From contig NZ_VOHJ01000003.1 of assembly GCF_007923255.1 (NCBI RefSeq), positions 101,580-165,579 of the forward strand: a DNA stretch of 64,000 bases, in the 5' to 3' direction. Positions 25,915-34,361 of the stretch are shown in pieces. The notes beneath the pieces are model-generated. The model ran no database searches. It was not told the origin of the DNA and saw only the letters and a program-made list of their open reading frames with translations. Source of the stretch: Vulcaniibacterium thermophilum. Lineage in GTDB: Bacteria; Pseudomonadota; Gammaproteobacteria; Xanthomonadales; Xanthomonadaceae. How positions within the stretch are numbered: the first letter of the stretch is position 1; every line of letters begins with the position of its first letter. The position numbers and the translations under genes are program-made.

Positions 25915-27198
25915 ATGCGCGTGATGGTGGTCGGAGCGACGGGACTGATCGGCGGCGCGCTGGTGGACGCGTTGCGGGCGGCCGGCCACGACGTGGTCGT
26001 CGGCGTGCGGCGCGTCGATGCGGCCCGTGTGCGGTGGCCGGGCCTGCGGGTTGTTGGCGTCGATTTCGCCCGCGACCAGACACCCGCCGACTGGGTGGGC
26101 CGCCTGCAGGGGATCGACGCGCTCGTGAACGTCGTGGGGCTGATCCGGGAGCATGGCGCCAGCTCGTTCGAGGCGGTGCACGTGCGCGCACCGCGTGCGC
26201 TGTTCGAAGCGTGCGCGCAGGCGGGTGTACGGCGCGTCGTGCAGTTCTCGGCGCTCGGCGCCGACGCCGGCGCGCGCACCGGCTACCACCGCAGCAAGCG
26301 CGCGGCCGACGAGGCGCTGCGCGCGCTGCCGCTGGCCGCCACCGTGGTGCAGCCTTCGCTGGTGTTCGCCCCGCACGGGGCGAGCGCGCAGTGGTTCCTG
26401 ATGCTGGCGAGCCTGCCGCTGATTCCGCTGCCCGCGGGCGCCGGCCGCGTGCAGCCGGTGCATCTGGACGACGTGTGCGAGGCGGTGGTGCGTCTGCTGG
26501 AACGGCCGACGCCGCCGGACACGCTGGCGGTGGTGGGGCCGCGGGCGCTGGCGCTGGACGAATACCTCGGCGTGCTGCGGCAGGGGCTGGGCCTTGGCCG
26601 CGCGCGTTTCGTGCGGGTGGCGCGCGCGCTGGCGCGGCGGGCCGCGGCGCTGGGGTCGCATCTGCCGGGCAGCCTGCTGGACCGCGACACGCTGTCGATG
26701 CTGGAGCGCGGCAACACCGCCGATCCCGCCCCGCTGACCGCGCTGCTGCATCGCGCCCCGCGCGATCCGTCGGCGTTCGTGCCGGCGTCGCTTGCGCCCG
26801 CGCTGCGCGACCGCGCGCGCCTGCGTTGGCTGCTGCCGGTGCTGCGGCTGGCGCTGGCGGCGGTGTGGATCGTCACCGCGCTCGTCTCCGTCGGGCTGTA
26901 TCCGGTCGAGGCGAGCTACGCGCTGCTGGCGCGCACCGGAATCGCCGGCGCGGCGGCGCCGCTGGCGCTCTACGGCGCCGCCGCGCTCGATCTGCTGCTG
27001 GGCCTGGCCACGCTGCTGGCGCGGCGCAGGCGATGGGTGTACGCCGCCTCCATGGCGTTGATCCTGGGCTACACCGCGATCATCACCATCGCGCTGCCGG
27101 AGTTCTGGCTGCACCCCTACGGCCCGGTGCTGAAGAACCTGCCGCTGCTGGCGGCGCTGTGGCTGCTGTGGGAACTGGACCGCCCGGAGACGCGCTGA
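25915..27198 (+). CDS. SDR (NAD(P)-binding) domain fused to a DoxX-like membrane domain
   Basis: 427 aa from ATG at 25915, with GGGAGAG 4 nt upstream. Residues 1-290 are an atypical SDR/NmrA-like epimerase: GATGLIGG at 7-14, NVVGLIRE, and YHRSKRAADEAL as the YxxxK site. Residues about 300-427 contain four membrane helices typical of DoxX-like proteins, ending in YGPVLKNLPLLAALWLLWELD. The stop overlaps the next ATG by one base. A redox or quinone-linked role at the membrane is likely but unproven. Confidence 0.82.
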   Translation: MRVMVVGATGLIGGALVDALRAAGHDVVVGVRRVDAARVRWPGLRVVGVDFARDQTPADWVGRLQGIDALVNVVGLIREHGASSFEAVHVRAPRALFEACAQAGVRRVVQFSALGADAGARTGYHRSKRAADEALRALPLAATVVQPSLVFAPHGASAQWFLMLASLPLIPLPAGAGRVQPVHLDDVCEAVVRLLERPTPPDTLAVVGPRALALDEYLGVLRQGLGLGRARFVRVARALARRAAALGSHLPGSLLDRDTLSMLERGNTADPAPLTALLHRAPRDPSAFVPASLAPALRDRARLRWLLPVLRLALAAVWIVTALVSVGLYPVEASYALLARTGIAGAAAPLALYGAAALDLLLGLATLLARRRRWVYAASMALILGYTAIITIALPEFWLHPYGPVLKNLPLLAALWLLWELDRPETR

Positions 27199-27662
27199 TG
27201 GACGTCCTGCTGGTGAAGTGGGTGCACGTGCTTTCGTCGACGCTGCTGTTCGGCACCGGCATCGGCAGCGCGTTCTACCTGTTCTTCGTCAGCCTCACCC
27301 GCGACACCCGCGCGGTCGCCGTGGTCGCGCAGCACGTGGTGGTGGCCGACTGGATCTTCACCGCCAGCACGGTGGTGCTGCAGCCGGTGAGCGGCGTCTA
27401 CCTGGTCGAACGGCTGGGGTATCCGTGGGGCGCGCGCTGGCTGCAGGCGTCGATCGCGCTGTACGCGTTCGCGGTCGCCTGCTGGTTGCCGGTGGTGTGG
27501 CTGCAGTACCGGCTGCGCGACATCGCGCTGGCCGCCGACGATGCCGGCGCGCCGTTGCCGCCGGCGTACTGGCGTCATTTCCGCTGGTGGACGGCGCTCG
27601 GCGTGCCGGCGTTCGCGGCGTTCCTGGCGATCTTCTGGCTGATGGTGGCGCGCACCGCCTGA
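27198..27662 (+). CDS. DUF2269 family membrane protein
   Basis: 154 aa, four membrane helices. The N-terminus LLVKWVHVLSSTLLFGTGIG and the VVADWIFTASTVVLQPVSG segment are the DUF2269 pattern, with conserved His in the first helix. Overlap with the SDR-DoxX gene (TGATG) indicates coupled translation and a joint function. Function unknown. Confidence 0.82.
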   Translation: MDVLLVKWVHVLSSTLLFGTGIGSAFYLFFVSLTRDTRAVAVVAQHVVVADWIFTASTVVLQPVSGVYLVERLGYPWGARWLQASIALYAFAVACWLPVVWLQYRLRDIALAADDAGAPLPPAYWRHFRWWTALGVPAFAAFLAIFWLMVARTA

Positions 27663-27668
27663 GCCCGC

Positions 27669-28448
27669 TCAGCGCTCGCGGCCGTCACGCGCGCGGAACG
27701 GGATCACCACGCCGCGCGGCGGGTCGGTGCGCTGCCACAGCACCGGCACGCGCTCCGGCCGCGGCGGCTCCAGGTCCGCGTCGCGCGGCGCGGCCGCCGG
27801 CGTCGCCTCGTCCTCGTCTTCCCAGTCGTAGCGCTTGCGCGGCGGCGCCGGATCGCGCCGGCGCAGCAGCAGCGCGCCGACCAGGCCGCCGAGCGCACCG
27901 CCCAGATGCGCCTGCCAGGACACGCCGGCCTCGCGCGGCAGGACCGTCAGCAGCATGCCGCCGTACAGCAGGAAGGCGATCATCGCCGCGGCCACCGCGG
28001 CGCGGTCGCGGCGCACCAGGCCGAGCGTGAGCAGCAGGAACATCAGGCCGTGGGTGATCCCGCTCGCACCGAGATGGTGCGTGCCGGGTTCGCCCAGCAA
28101 CCAGGCGCCCAGCCCCGAGCCCAACCACATCGAGGCCAGCGCGCCGGCGGTGGCGCGCGGATACACCGTGCCCGCCAGCGCGCCCAGCAGCAGCAGCGCG
28201 ATCGCGTTGGCGCCGACGTGCGCCCACGAGCCGTGCAGCAGCGGCGCGGTCAGCACCCCCAGCAGGCCCTCCGGCACGCCCGGACGCACGGTCCACGGGC
28301 GCAGGTCGGCAGCGCCGGTGAGGGCGTGGACGGCCAACAGGATCAGCACGCCCGCCAGCGCCGCGTTCACGGCGCGCCGGCCGCGGCGTCGATCGAGTTC
28401 GCGCTGGCGGGCGGGGTCGTCGGGATCGGCGTGGTGGGGGATGTGCAT
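27669..28448 (-). CDS. Rhomboid-family intramembrane serine protease
   Basis: 259 aa from ATG at 28448. Six membrane helices. Catalytic Ser is in GASGITHGL (GxSG motif) and catalytic His in WQAHLGGALGGLVGALLL; the HGSWAHVGANAIAL motif in helix 2 completes the rhomboid signature. The C-terminal 70 residues are a charged cytoplasmic tail. Substrates are unknown. It converges with the DUF2269 gene, 6 bp apart. Confidence 0.88.
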   Translation of the reverse strand: MHIPHHADPDDPARQRELDRRRGRRAVNAALAGVLILLAVHALTGAADLRPWTVRPGVPEGLLGVLTAPLLHGSWAHVGANAIALLLLGALAGTVYPRATAGALASMWLGSGLGAWLLGEPGTHHLGASGITHGLMFLLLTLGLVRRDRAAVAAAMIAFLLYGGMLLTVLPREAGVSWQAHLGGALGGLVGALLLRRRDPAPPRKRYDWEDEDEATPAAAPRDADLEPPRPERVPVLWQRTDPPRGVVIPFRARDGRER

Positions 28449-28566
28449 GCGGTCAAGATGGAGCCCGCTCACGCCCTTGCAAGGCCGGACCGGTGCACAC
28501 TGCCGTTCGCGGCCGCCGGCCGCACGGGCCCACCGCCGGGCGGTGGCACCGACAGGGCATCCGACG

Positions 28567-29751
28567 ATGGCCGCATTGTCGATCGCGTGGGTGGCGTTGC
28601 TGGCGCTGTTCGGCCTGCTGGCGCTCGCGCTGGCGGTGCTGTTGCGGATCGCGCGCCGCGAACGCCGCCGCGACGAGCGCGACCGGCTGCGGCCCTGGAT
28701 CCGCGGCCTGTGGCTGCAGATGCTGGCCTGGCCTGCGTTCGCGCTGGCGACGGGGGCGGCCGGTGCGCCGGCCGCGGCACTGGCCTGCGGCATGCTGCTG
28801 GGCGGCTACGTCGAGCAGGGCCGCGCGCTGGAGCGGCTGTTCGTCGGCCGGCCGTCGCCGGCCGCGGTGCGGGCGCTCGGTCCGCTGCTGGTGCTCGCGC
28901 TGATGCTGCTGCCGGGCCTGGACGTGGATCCGCGCCTGACCGCCGCGCTGCCCTGGGCCGCCGCGCTCGCCGCCGCGCTCTGGTTCGGCCTGCGCCTGCA
29001 CCTGCGCAACGCGCGCCGGCCGAGCGAGGTGGAACGCGCCACCATGGTCGTGTTCGCGGTCGGCGCGGCGATCGCCGCGCTGCGGCTGGCCGAGATCGGA
29101 CTGACCGGCCGCGCCGCATGGACGCCCACGGCGCTGGCGCCGATCCAGGCGCTCGCCCTGCTCTACGTGCTCGTCGCCCCGCTGCTGGCCAGCGTCGGCT
29201 TCCTGCTGATGCACCAGGAGCGCCAGCGCCAGCGGCTGGAACGGGTCGCGGCCTCCGACCCGCTCACCGCCACCTTCAACCGCACCGGCTTCCTCAAGCA
29301 CGGCGCGCGCGTGCTGCGGCGCGCGCGCTACATGCGCATGCCGCTGGCGGCGATGATGATCGACGTCGACCACTTCAAGCACATCAACGACAGCTTCGGC
29401 CACGCCGCCGGCGACGCCGTGCTGACGGCGGTCGCGCGCGCGATCGAGGCCAGCGTGCGTCCGGCCGACCTGCTCGCGCGCTACGGCGGCGACGAATTCG
29501 CGCTGCTGTGCGCCGCCGACGAGCGCCAGGCGCGCGCGATCGCCGAACGGATCGGGCGCGAGGTGCGCGCGCTGCGCATCGAGTGGGAAGGCCAGTGGCT
29601 GCGCACCACGTTGTCGATCGGCGTCGCCCAGGCGCGTCACGACGCCGAGGAAACGCTCGAGCAGTTGCTGCGCGAGGCCGACCGCCAGCTCTACGCCGCC
29701 AAGCTCGACGGACGCGACCGCAGCGCGGTCGCGCTCGCCGACGACGACTGA
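28567..29751 (+). CDS. Membrane-bound diguanylate cyclase (GGDEF)
   Basis: 394 aa from ATG at 28567. The N-terminal 210 residues contain about seven membrane helices; a short coiled coil (HQERQRQRLERVAASDPLT) leads to the GGDEF domain. The active site is YGGDEF at 306-311, and RPAD five residues before it is a product-inhibition I-site (RxxD). All catalytic residues are intact, so it should make cyclic di-GMP. The signal sensed by the membrane part is unknown. Confidence 0.92.
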   Translation: MAALSIAWVALLALFGLLALALAVLLRIARRERRRDERDRLRPWIRGLWLQMLAWPAFALATGAAGAPAAALACGMLLGGYVEQGRALERLFVGRPSPAAVRALGPLLVLALMLLPGLDVDPRLTAALPWAAALAAALWFGLRLHLRNARRPSEVERATMVVFAVGAAIAALRLAEIGLTGRAAWTPTALAPIQALALLYVLVAPLLASVGFLLMHQERQRQRLERVAASDPLTATFNRTGFLKHGARVLRRARYMRMPLAAMMIDVDHFKHINDSFGHAAGDAVLTAVARAIEASVRPADLLARYGGDEFALLCAADERQARAIAERIGREVRALRIEWEGQWLRTTLSIGVAQARHDAEETLEQLLREADRQLYAAKLDGRDRSAVALADDD

Positions 29752-29755
29752 GCGC

Positions 29756-30709
29756 TCACCACAGCGCGCGCCCCGGCCGCCGCATGCTCAGCAGCACGGT
29801 GGTGCCGATGATCGCCGCCACCACGCCGAGCGAGATCGCGATGGGGATCTTGTAGACGTCGATCAGCAGCATCTTCGCGCCGATGAACATCAGCACGATC
29901 GCAAGCCCGTAGGGCAGCAGGTGGAAGCGGTCGGCCAGTCCCGCCAGCAGGAAGAACATCGCACGCAGGCCGAGCACCGCGAACACGTTGCTGGTGAGCA
30001 CGATGAACGGGTCCTGGGTGATCGCGAAGATCGCCGGGATCGAATCCACCGCGAAGATCACGTCGGTGATGCCGATCATCAGCACCACGATGAACAGCGG
30101 CGTGTAGCGCCGGCGCGCGCCCTCGCTGATCCACAGCCGGCTGCCGTGGTAGCCGCGCGTCATCGGCAGGTGCGAGGTCAGCCAGCGCAGCACCGGATTG
30201 CGTTCCAGGTCCGGCGCCTTGCCGGCGGCCAGCAGCATCTTCACCCCGGTCAGCAGCAGGAACGCGCCGAACACGTAGAGGATCCAGTGGAACTTCGCCA
30301 GCAGCAGCGCGCCGGCGAAGATCAGCAGCGCGCGCAGCACGATCGCCGCCAGCACGCCGATGATCAGCACCTTCTGCCGCTGCTCCTCCGGCACCGCGAA
30401 GTAGGTGAACAGCATCAGGAACACGAAGATGTTGTCGACCGCGAGCGACTTCTCGACCAGGTAGCCGGTGAGGAACTCGAGCGCCACGCGCTGGCCTTCC
30501 GCGGCGCCGGCCTGCCCGCTCACCCACCACCACAGGCCGAGGTTGAACAGCAGCGCCAGCGCGACCCAGCCGATGCTCCAGTACAGCGCTTCCTTGAACG
30601 TCACCTTGTGCGGGCCGCCGTGGCGCATCAGCACCAGATCGACCAGCAGCGCGACCACCACCAGGGCGCCGAACGCGCCCCACATCCAGGGATTTCCGAT
30701 CGTTTCCAT
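29756..30709 (-). CDS. TerC/Alx-family membrane protein, probable Mn2+ exporter
   Basis: 317 aa from ATG at 30709 with GGAG upstream. About nine helices with the TerC signatures EKSLAVDNIFVFLMLF and ITDVIFAVDSIPAIFAIT; the acidic residues in these helices are the metal sites. Length and motifs match E. coli Alx. A yybP-ykoY riboswitch precedes it, which supports a role in manganese homeostasis. It converges with the GGDEF gene, 4 bp apart. Confidence 0.9.
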   Translation of the reverse strand: METIGNPWMWGAFGALVVVALLVDLVLMRHGGPHKVTFKEALYWSIGWVALALLFNLGLWWWVSGQAGAAEGQRVALEFLTGYLVEKSLAVDNIFVFLMLFTYFAVPEEQRQKVLIIGVLAAIVLRALLIFAGALLLAKFHWILYVFGAFLLLTGVKMLLAAGKAPDLERNPVLRWLTSHLPMTRGYHGSRLWISEGARRRYTPLFIVVLMIGITDVIFAVDSIPAIFAITQDPFIVLTSNVFAVLGLRAMFFLLAGLADRFHLLPYGLAIVLMFIGAKMLLIDVYKIPIAISLGVVAAIIGTTVLLSMRRPGRALW

Positions 30710-30768
30710 GCGGGACTCCGGTTGCGGACGGACACCGCGCGGGGGCCTGCACCGGATCACCGGGGATG

Positions 30769-30879
30769 CCTTCGCCGTCGCGGCGAAGGTCTCGCTCGCA
30801 GGTCGGAACCTGCCGCCGGGCCGGAGCGGTCGCTCGTAATGACGACCCGGACGCTGGGAGCTACTCCCCTTCGGACCGC
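30769..30879 (-). promoter_or_regulatory. yybP-ykoY (Mn2+) riboswitch upstream of TerC
   Basis: On the minus strand the conserved 5' motif AGGGGAGTAG (30870-30861) is followed about 70 nt later by the 3' motif GAGCGAGACCTTCG. P1 forms between GCGG-CGAAGG (30879-30868, a 2-nt bulge) and CCTTCGCCGC (30789-30780). The same 3' strand can instead pair downstream as CCTTCGCC-loop-GGCGAAGG (30789-30769), a ready-made alternative hairpin. No U-run follows, so control may be translational or Rho-linked. The leader runs about 60 nt further to the start codon. Confidence 0.85.
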
Positions 30880-31118
30880 GAAGGTAACCGCTGCCCGGCG
30901 ACGCCGCAAGCGCGGGCCGTGGCCGCCGATGAACACGGTGACTCGTGTAGGAGTGGCTTCAGCTTGGAAACGTTCCTGTGATAGAGGCGCCCGCTCCTGA
31001 CACGGTCGGCTTCAGAAGGCACCGGGGTACGGCAGAAGCTCCTACAGGTCATCAGGATGCAGCCGGGCCCGCTCTCCTTTTCGGGCCGGCGGACCCCGAG
31101 AATCGGAGACCCGAAGGG

Positions 31119-31283
31119 CGCTCGACAGGATGTCGAGCGTTTTCGGACGCGACAGGGATGTCGCGTACGAAAATCCCGAGGGCGGTGAACCGCCAGCGAT
31201 TGTCTTGTCGGGGAAGCGCCTTTCTTTTGGCTACTTTTCTTTGGCAAGACAAAGAAAAGTAGCCCGCCCGCGGCAGCGGGCGG
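31119..31283. repeat. Dispersed multi-hairpin element, copy A
   Basis: Consecutive hairpins: cgctcgaca-gga-tgtcgagcg (31119-31139), a small gcgaca/tgtcgc stem, ggcggtgaaccgcc, the 15-bp stem ggctacttttctttg / caaagaaaagtagcc (31229-31264), and ccgcccgc-ggca-gcgggcgg. Further copies lie at 40530-40745 (inverted) and 50686-50850. The upstream 30885-31118 shares weaker similarity with copy B and has no gene. Short reading frames across it are judged noncoding. Confidence 0.9.
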
Positions 31284-31407
31284 AACTCACACCGTGTGGC
31301 CGAAGTCGCGGGCACGGCGCAATGCCGCGTTCCCGGTCGCCGCTGAAGCCGCACCTACAAATCCTTCCAGGCCGCGCCGTTCGCGGGGCGACCGCCCACC
31401 CCGCCGC

Positions 31408-31413
31408 TACAAT
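31408..31413 (+). promoter_or_regulatory. -10 box of a probable leaderless transcript
   Basis: TACAAT ends 6 nt before the ATG at 31420, with no Shine-Dalgarno sequence between. No clear -35 was found. Confidence 0.5.
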
Positions 31414-31419
31414 CGCGCG

Positions 31420-32592
31420 ATGAACGATGCCGCGCTTCCCGTCGTCCGCCTGAAGAACGCCTGGCGGTCCAGCCACCCGTGGATCTTCCAGAAGCTGGTC
31501 GACAAGCCCGTCCAGCGGCCGAAGCCGGGCTCGATCGTCGATGTGCTCGGCGTGGACGGCGAGTTCATCGGTCGCGGCTTCTACAACGGCCACTCGCGCA
31601 TCGCCGTGCGCATCCTCGAAACCGATCCGGACGTGTCGGTGGATGCGGGCTGGTTCGCGCGCCGGATCGCCGAGGCGGTGCGCCTGCGCCGGGACGTGCT
31701 GAAGCTCGACGAGGTCAGCGACGCCTGGCGCGTGGTGCACAGCGAGGGCGACGGCCTGTCCGGGCTGGTGGTGGACCGCTATGCCGACCTGCTGGTGGTC
31801 GAGTTCTTCGCCGCCGGCATGTTCCGCCACCGCGAATGGATCTACGCCGCGCTGCGCGAGCAGTTCCCCGGCTGCCGCTTCCACAGCTTCGCCGACGAGC
31901 ACGTGCAGAAGCAGGAGAGCTTCGACTTCCGCGGCAGCGAACCGGCGGCGCCGGCGCTGATCACCGAGCACGGCATCCGCTTCCGCGCCGACCCGGCCGG
32001 CGCGCACAAGACCGGCTTCTTCGCCGACCAGCGCGAGAACCGCGAATGGCTGTCGCGTCGCGTCGCCGGCGCGCGCGTGCTCGACCTGTGCTGCAACACC
32101 GGCGGCTTCGCGATCTACGCCGCGGTGCGCGGCGCCGGCGAGGTGGTCGGCATCGACATCGACAACGCGGTGCTGGAGATCGCGCGCGCCAACGCCAGGC
32201 TCAACAACGTGCGCCCGCGTTTCGTGCAGGCCGACATCTTCCCGTGGCTGCGCGATGCCGCCGCCAACGGCGAGCGCTTCGACGTCGTCATCCTCGATCC
32301 GGCGAAGATGACCCGCGACCGCGAGCAGGTCATCCCGGCGCTGAAGAAGTACCTCGACATGAACAAGCTCGCGCTCGGCGTCGTCAAGCCGGGCGGCCTG
32401 TTCGCCACGTTCTCCTGCACGGGCCTGGTGAGCGAGGAGCAGTTCCTCGACATGCTGCGGCGCGCCGCGTTCTACGCCGGACGCACGGTGCAGGTGCTGA
32501 AGATCGCCGGCGCCGGTCCGGACCATCCGTTCCTCGCCAGCGTGCCGGAAAGCCGGTACCTGAAGGCGGTGTTCTGCCGCGTGCTCGACTGA
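31420..32592 (+). CDS. rlmI: RlmI-like 23S rRNA (cytosine-5) methyltransferase
   Basis: 390 aa from ATG at 31420. N-terminal PUA-like part (RLKNAWRSSHPWIFQKLV), a central EEHVQ-type region (FADEHVQKQES), then a Rossmann methyltransferase: LDLCCNTGGFAIYA (motif I), ILDPAKMTRDREQ (motif IV) and FATFSCTGLV, whose Cys is the catalytic one in the family. Length fits RlmI (m5C1962 of 23S rRNA in E. coli). Site specificity is by homology only. Confidence 0.82.
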   Translation: MNDAALPVVRLKNAWRSSHPWIFQKLVDKPVQRPKPGSIVDVLGVDGEFIGRGFYNGHSRIAVRILETDPDVSVDAGWFARRIAEAVRLRRDVLKLDEVSDAWRVVHSEGDGLSGLVVDRYADLLVVEFFAAGMFRHREWIYAALREQFPGCRFHSFADEHVQKQESFDFRGSEPAAPALITEHGIRFRADPAGAHKTGFFADQRENREWLSRRVAGARVLDLCCNTGGFAIYAAVRGAGEVVGIDIDNAVLEIARANARLNNVRPRFVQADIFPWLRDAAANGERFDVVILDPAKMTRDREQVIPALKKYLDMNKLALGVVKPGGLFATFSCTGLVSEEQFLDMLRRAAFYAGRTVQVLKIAGAGPDHPFLASVPESRYLKAVFCRVLD

Positions 32593-32623
32593 GGGCTGGA
32601 CGCGGCGTATCCGCGACAGCCGG

Positions 32624-33313
32624 CTACGGTCGCGGTGGCGCGACGGCGGTCTGCGGGGGCATGGCAATCGCGTTCCACTTCGGGTCGGTGGTGAACAGCA
32701 GCCGGTGGGTGGCGGTTCCCGGCAACGTGGCGTGCGGCCGGGCGACCGACACCAGGGCGAAGTAGCGCTGCTGCGTGGCGGTCGCTGCCGCTTCGAGCGC
32801 CTGGTGGAGCAGTTCCGTGTCCGGCGCAGGAGCGCGCGCTTCCACAAGGCAGGCCGCGCGTGTGCAGGCCAGCCGCTCGATGGCGTATTGCGGTGCCGTC
32901 CTCGTCAACCAGTCCGCCATCGCCGCGCGATACCGCTGCGCGCGGCTGAGCGCTTCGTGATCGCTCTCGCGTTCCACGCGCGTCATGAAGGCATCGAAGC
33001 GGTCGCTGTGGAGAATGGCGTTCGCCATGTCGCCGCGCACGGCGGCGGCATCGAGGAACAGCCGCTCCGGCGGGACGCGCGCATCGGTCAACACCTGCGA
33101 AAGCGAGGCCGGACCGACGTCCCCCGAGGCGAGCGGGTTCGAGCGGCCTGAAGTCGTATCCCGCGGCATCGAGTCCGGCGGCTGCGCCCCCTGCATCGAT
33201 GCGGAGGCCGCGGACGCCGGGGGCGGAGAACTGCGGCGCGGGTACAGCGCGACCGCGACGCCGACGGCGAGAATGGCGAGGAGGCCGGCCAGGATCGGTC
33301 GCTTTCCGTGCAT
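32624..33313 (-). CDS. Unknown single-pass membrane protein
   Basis: 229 aa. An AAGGAG site 7 nt before the ATG supports the start. One N-terminal helix (ILAGLLAILAVGVAVALY) anchors a periplasmic region: a low-complexity linker to about residue 70, then a helical domain (FDAFMTRVERESDHEALSRA), two Cys residues (LACTRAACLVEA) that could pair, and a basic Pro-rich tail. I do not recognise the family. The upstream interval to 33505 is short and holds nothing else. Confidence 0.7.
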   Translation of the reverse strand: MHGKRPILAGLLAILAVGVAVALYPRRSSPPPASAASASMQGAQPPDSMPRDTTSGRSNPLASGDVGPASLSQVLTDARVPPERLFLDAAAVRGDMANAILHSDRFDAFMTRVERESDHEALSRAQRYRAAMADWLTRTAPQYAIERLACTRAACLVEARAPAPDTELLHQALEAAATATQQRYFALVSVARPHATLPGTATHRLLFTTDPKWNAIAMPPQTAVAPPRP

Positions 33314-33505
33314 CGCAGCTCCTTACGGGATCGGTCCTCGCGTGAGAATGCCGTTCCGGACGCCGCCTTGTGAAGCCCGGCTTGCGGACCATGCGATCAA
33401 GACGACCCGTCCGCACGGCTGAACGCGTCATCCACCGCCTGCGCGCGGCGGCGAGGACGGCGCCCGGGGCCGCTATCGTGTGAGCTCCGAGTGAAGCCCC
33501 GTCCC

Positions 33506-33754
33506 ATGTCCCTCAGCCGAGAACTGCGCGACGCGCTCGAGCGTCTGCGCGGCAACCTGTCCACGCTCGCGCAGGAGCATCCCGAAGCCGGCGCCTTCCT
33601 CGCCGCGCTGCGCCGGGAAGCGGCGCCGCTGCTCGCGCAGGTGGAGAACGACGACCAGCGCCACGCGCTGCTGGCCGAACTGAGCCTCATGGCGTGCGAG
33701 GCGGGCGTGCCCGGCGAGACGGCGCGCAGGGTGCTGATGGGAGGCGGCGGCTGA
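33506..33754 (+). CDS. Small helical protein of unknown function
   Basis: 82 aa from ATG at 33506 (MSLSRELRDALERLRG). A GTG at 33491 is a possible alternative. The whole protein is amphipathic helix (LSTLAQEHPEAGAFLAALR, then LLAELSLMACEAG). No signal or membrane segment. Unknown. Confidence 0.55.
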   Translation: MSLSRELRDALERLRGNLSTLAQEHPEAGAFLAALRREAAPLLAQVENDDQRHALLAELSLMACEAGVPGETARRVLMGGGG

Positions 33755-33776
33755 CCTCGCGGCGTCGGTGCGAAGC

Positions 33777-34280
33777 TCATTGCAGCCACGGCGGCAGCGG
33801 CTCGCCGTGACGCAGCTTGGCGGCGCGGTAGCGCGCGGCGGCGTCGGGGCTGAAGGTCGTGCGCGGGTCGTAGAACGCCTCGAACGTGCGCGCGCCGTCC
33901 GGCAGCGCGAACCACGGCTGGCGCGAGGCGGTGTAGATGTGCACGTCCGGCGCCAGCGTGTGCGGCGCCTCGAGCGTGCCCACCCGCACGAACCGGATCG
34001 CCGCGCCGCCGCCGCCGTAGTGGCTCCACAGCGCGATGCGGCACTGCGCGCAGCGCGCCACGCGTTGTCCGCGGCCGCTCTCGGTCGGCAGCACGATCGC
34101 TTCCGGCGCGCCCTGCAGCAGCGTCACCCGGTCGGTTTCGACGAGCGCGTTCAGCGCGAACGCGGTGCCGGTCTGTCGCTGGCAGTAGCGGCAGTGGCAG
34201 CAGTGCACGATGATCGGCGGCGCTTCCATGCGATAGCGCACCGCGCCGCAACTGCAGCCGCCTTCGAGCGGGAACGTCAT
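33777..34280 (-). CDS. GFA/CENP-V-domain zinc protein
   Basis: 167 aa, GGAGG upstream of the ATG. Zinc ligands of the GFA fold: GGCSCGAVRY, HCCHCRYCQRQTG, and ARCAQCRIALWSHY. The family is named for glutathione-dependent formaldehyde-activating enzyme, but most members have no proven activity. It stands alone, divergent from rmuC. Confidence 0.87.
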   Translation of the reverse strand: MTFPLEGGCSCGAVRYRMEAPPIIVHCCHCRYCQRQTGTAFALNALVETDRVTLLQGAPEAIVLPTESGRGQRVARCAQCRIALWSHYGGGGAAIRFVRVGTLEAPHTLAPDVHIYTASRQPWFALPDGARTFEAFYDPRTTFSPDAAARYRAAKLRHGEPLPPWLQ

Positions 34281-34348
34281 CGTCCACCTCCGTCGGATCC
34301 CGTCGCCAGCTTACGGCGCGCAGTCTCACCCGGTGAGAGCGTGGCGGC

Positions 34349-34354
34349 TACACT
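34349..34354 (+). promoter_or_regulatory. -10 box of a probable leaderless rmuC transcript
   Basis: TACACT ends 7 nt before the rmuC ATG; no Shine-Dalgarno. A 15-bp inverted repeat, tctcaccCggtgaga, lies at 34324-34338 in the -35 zone and could be an operator. Confidence 0.45.
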
Positions 34355-34361
34355 CCGGGGT

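Noticed and set aside
31130..31423. Short open frames with Lys/Arg-rich translations in the dispersed repeats
   Set aside because: They are produced by the multi-hairpin elements and recur in both strands of each copy; no start signals or protein-like composition.
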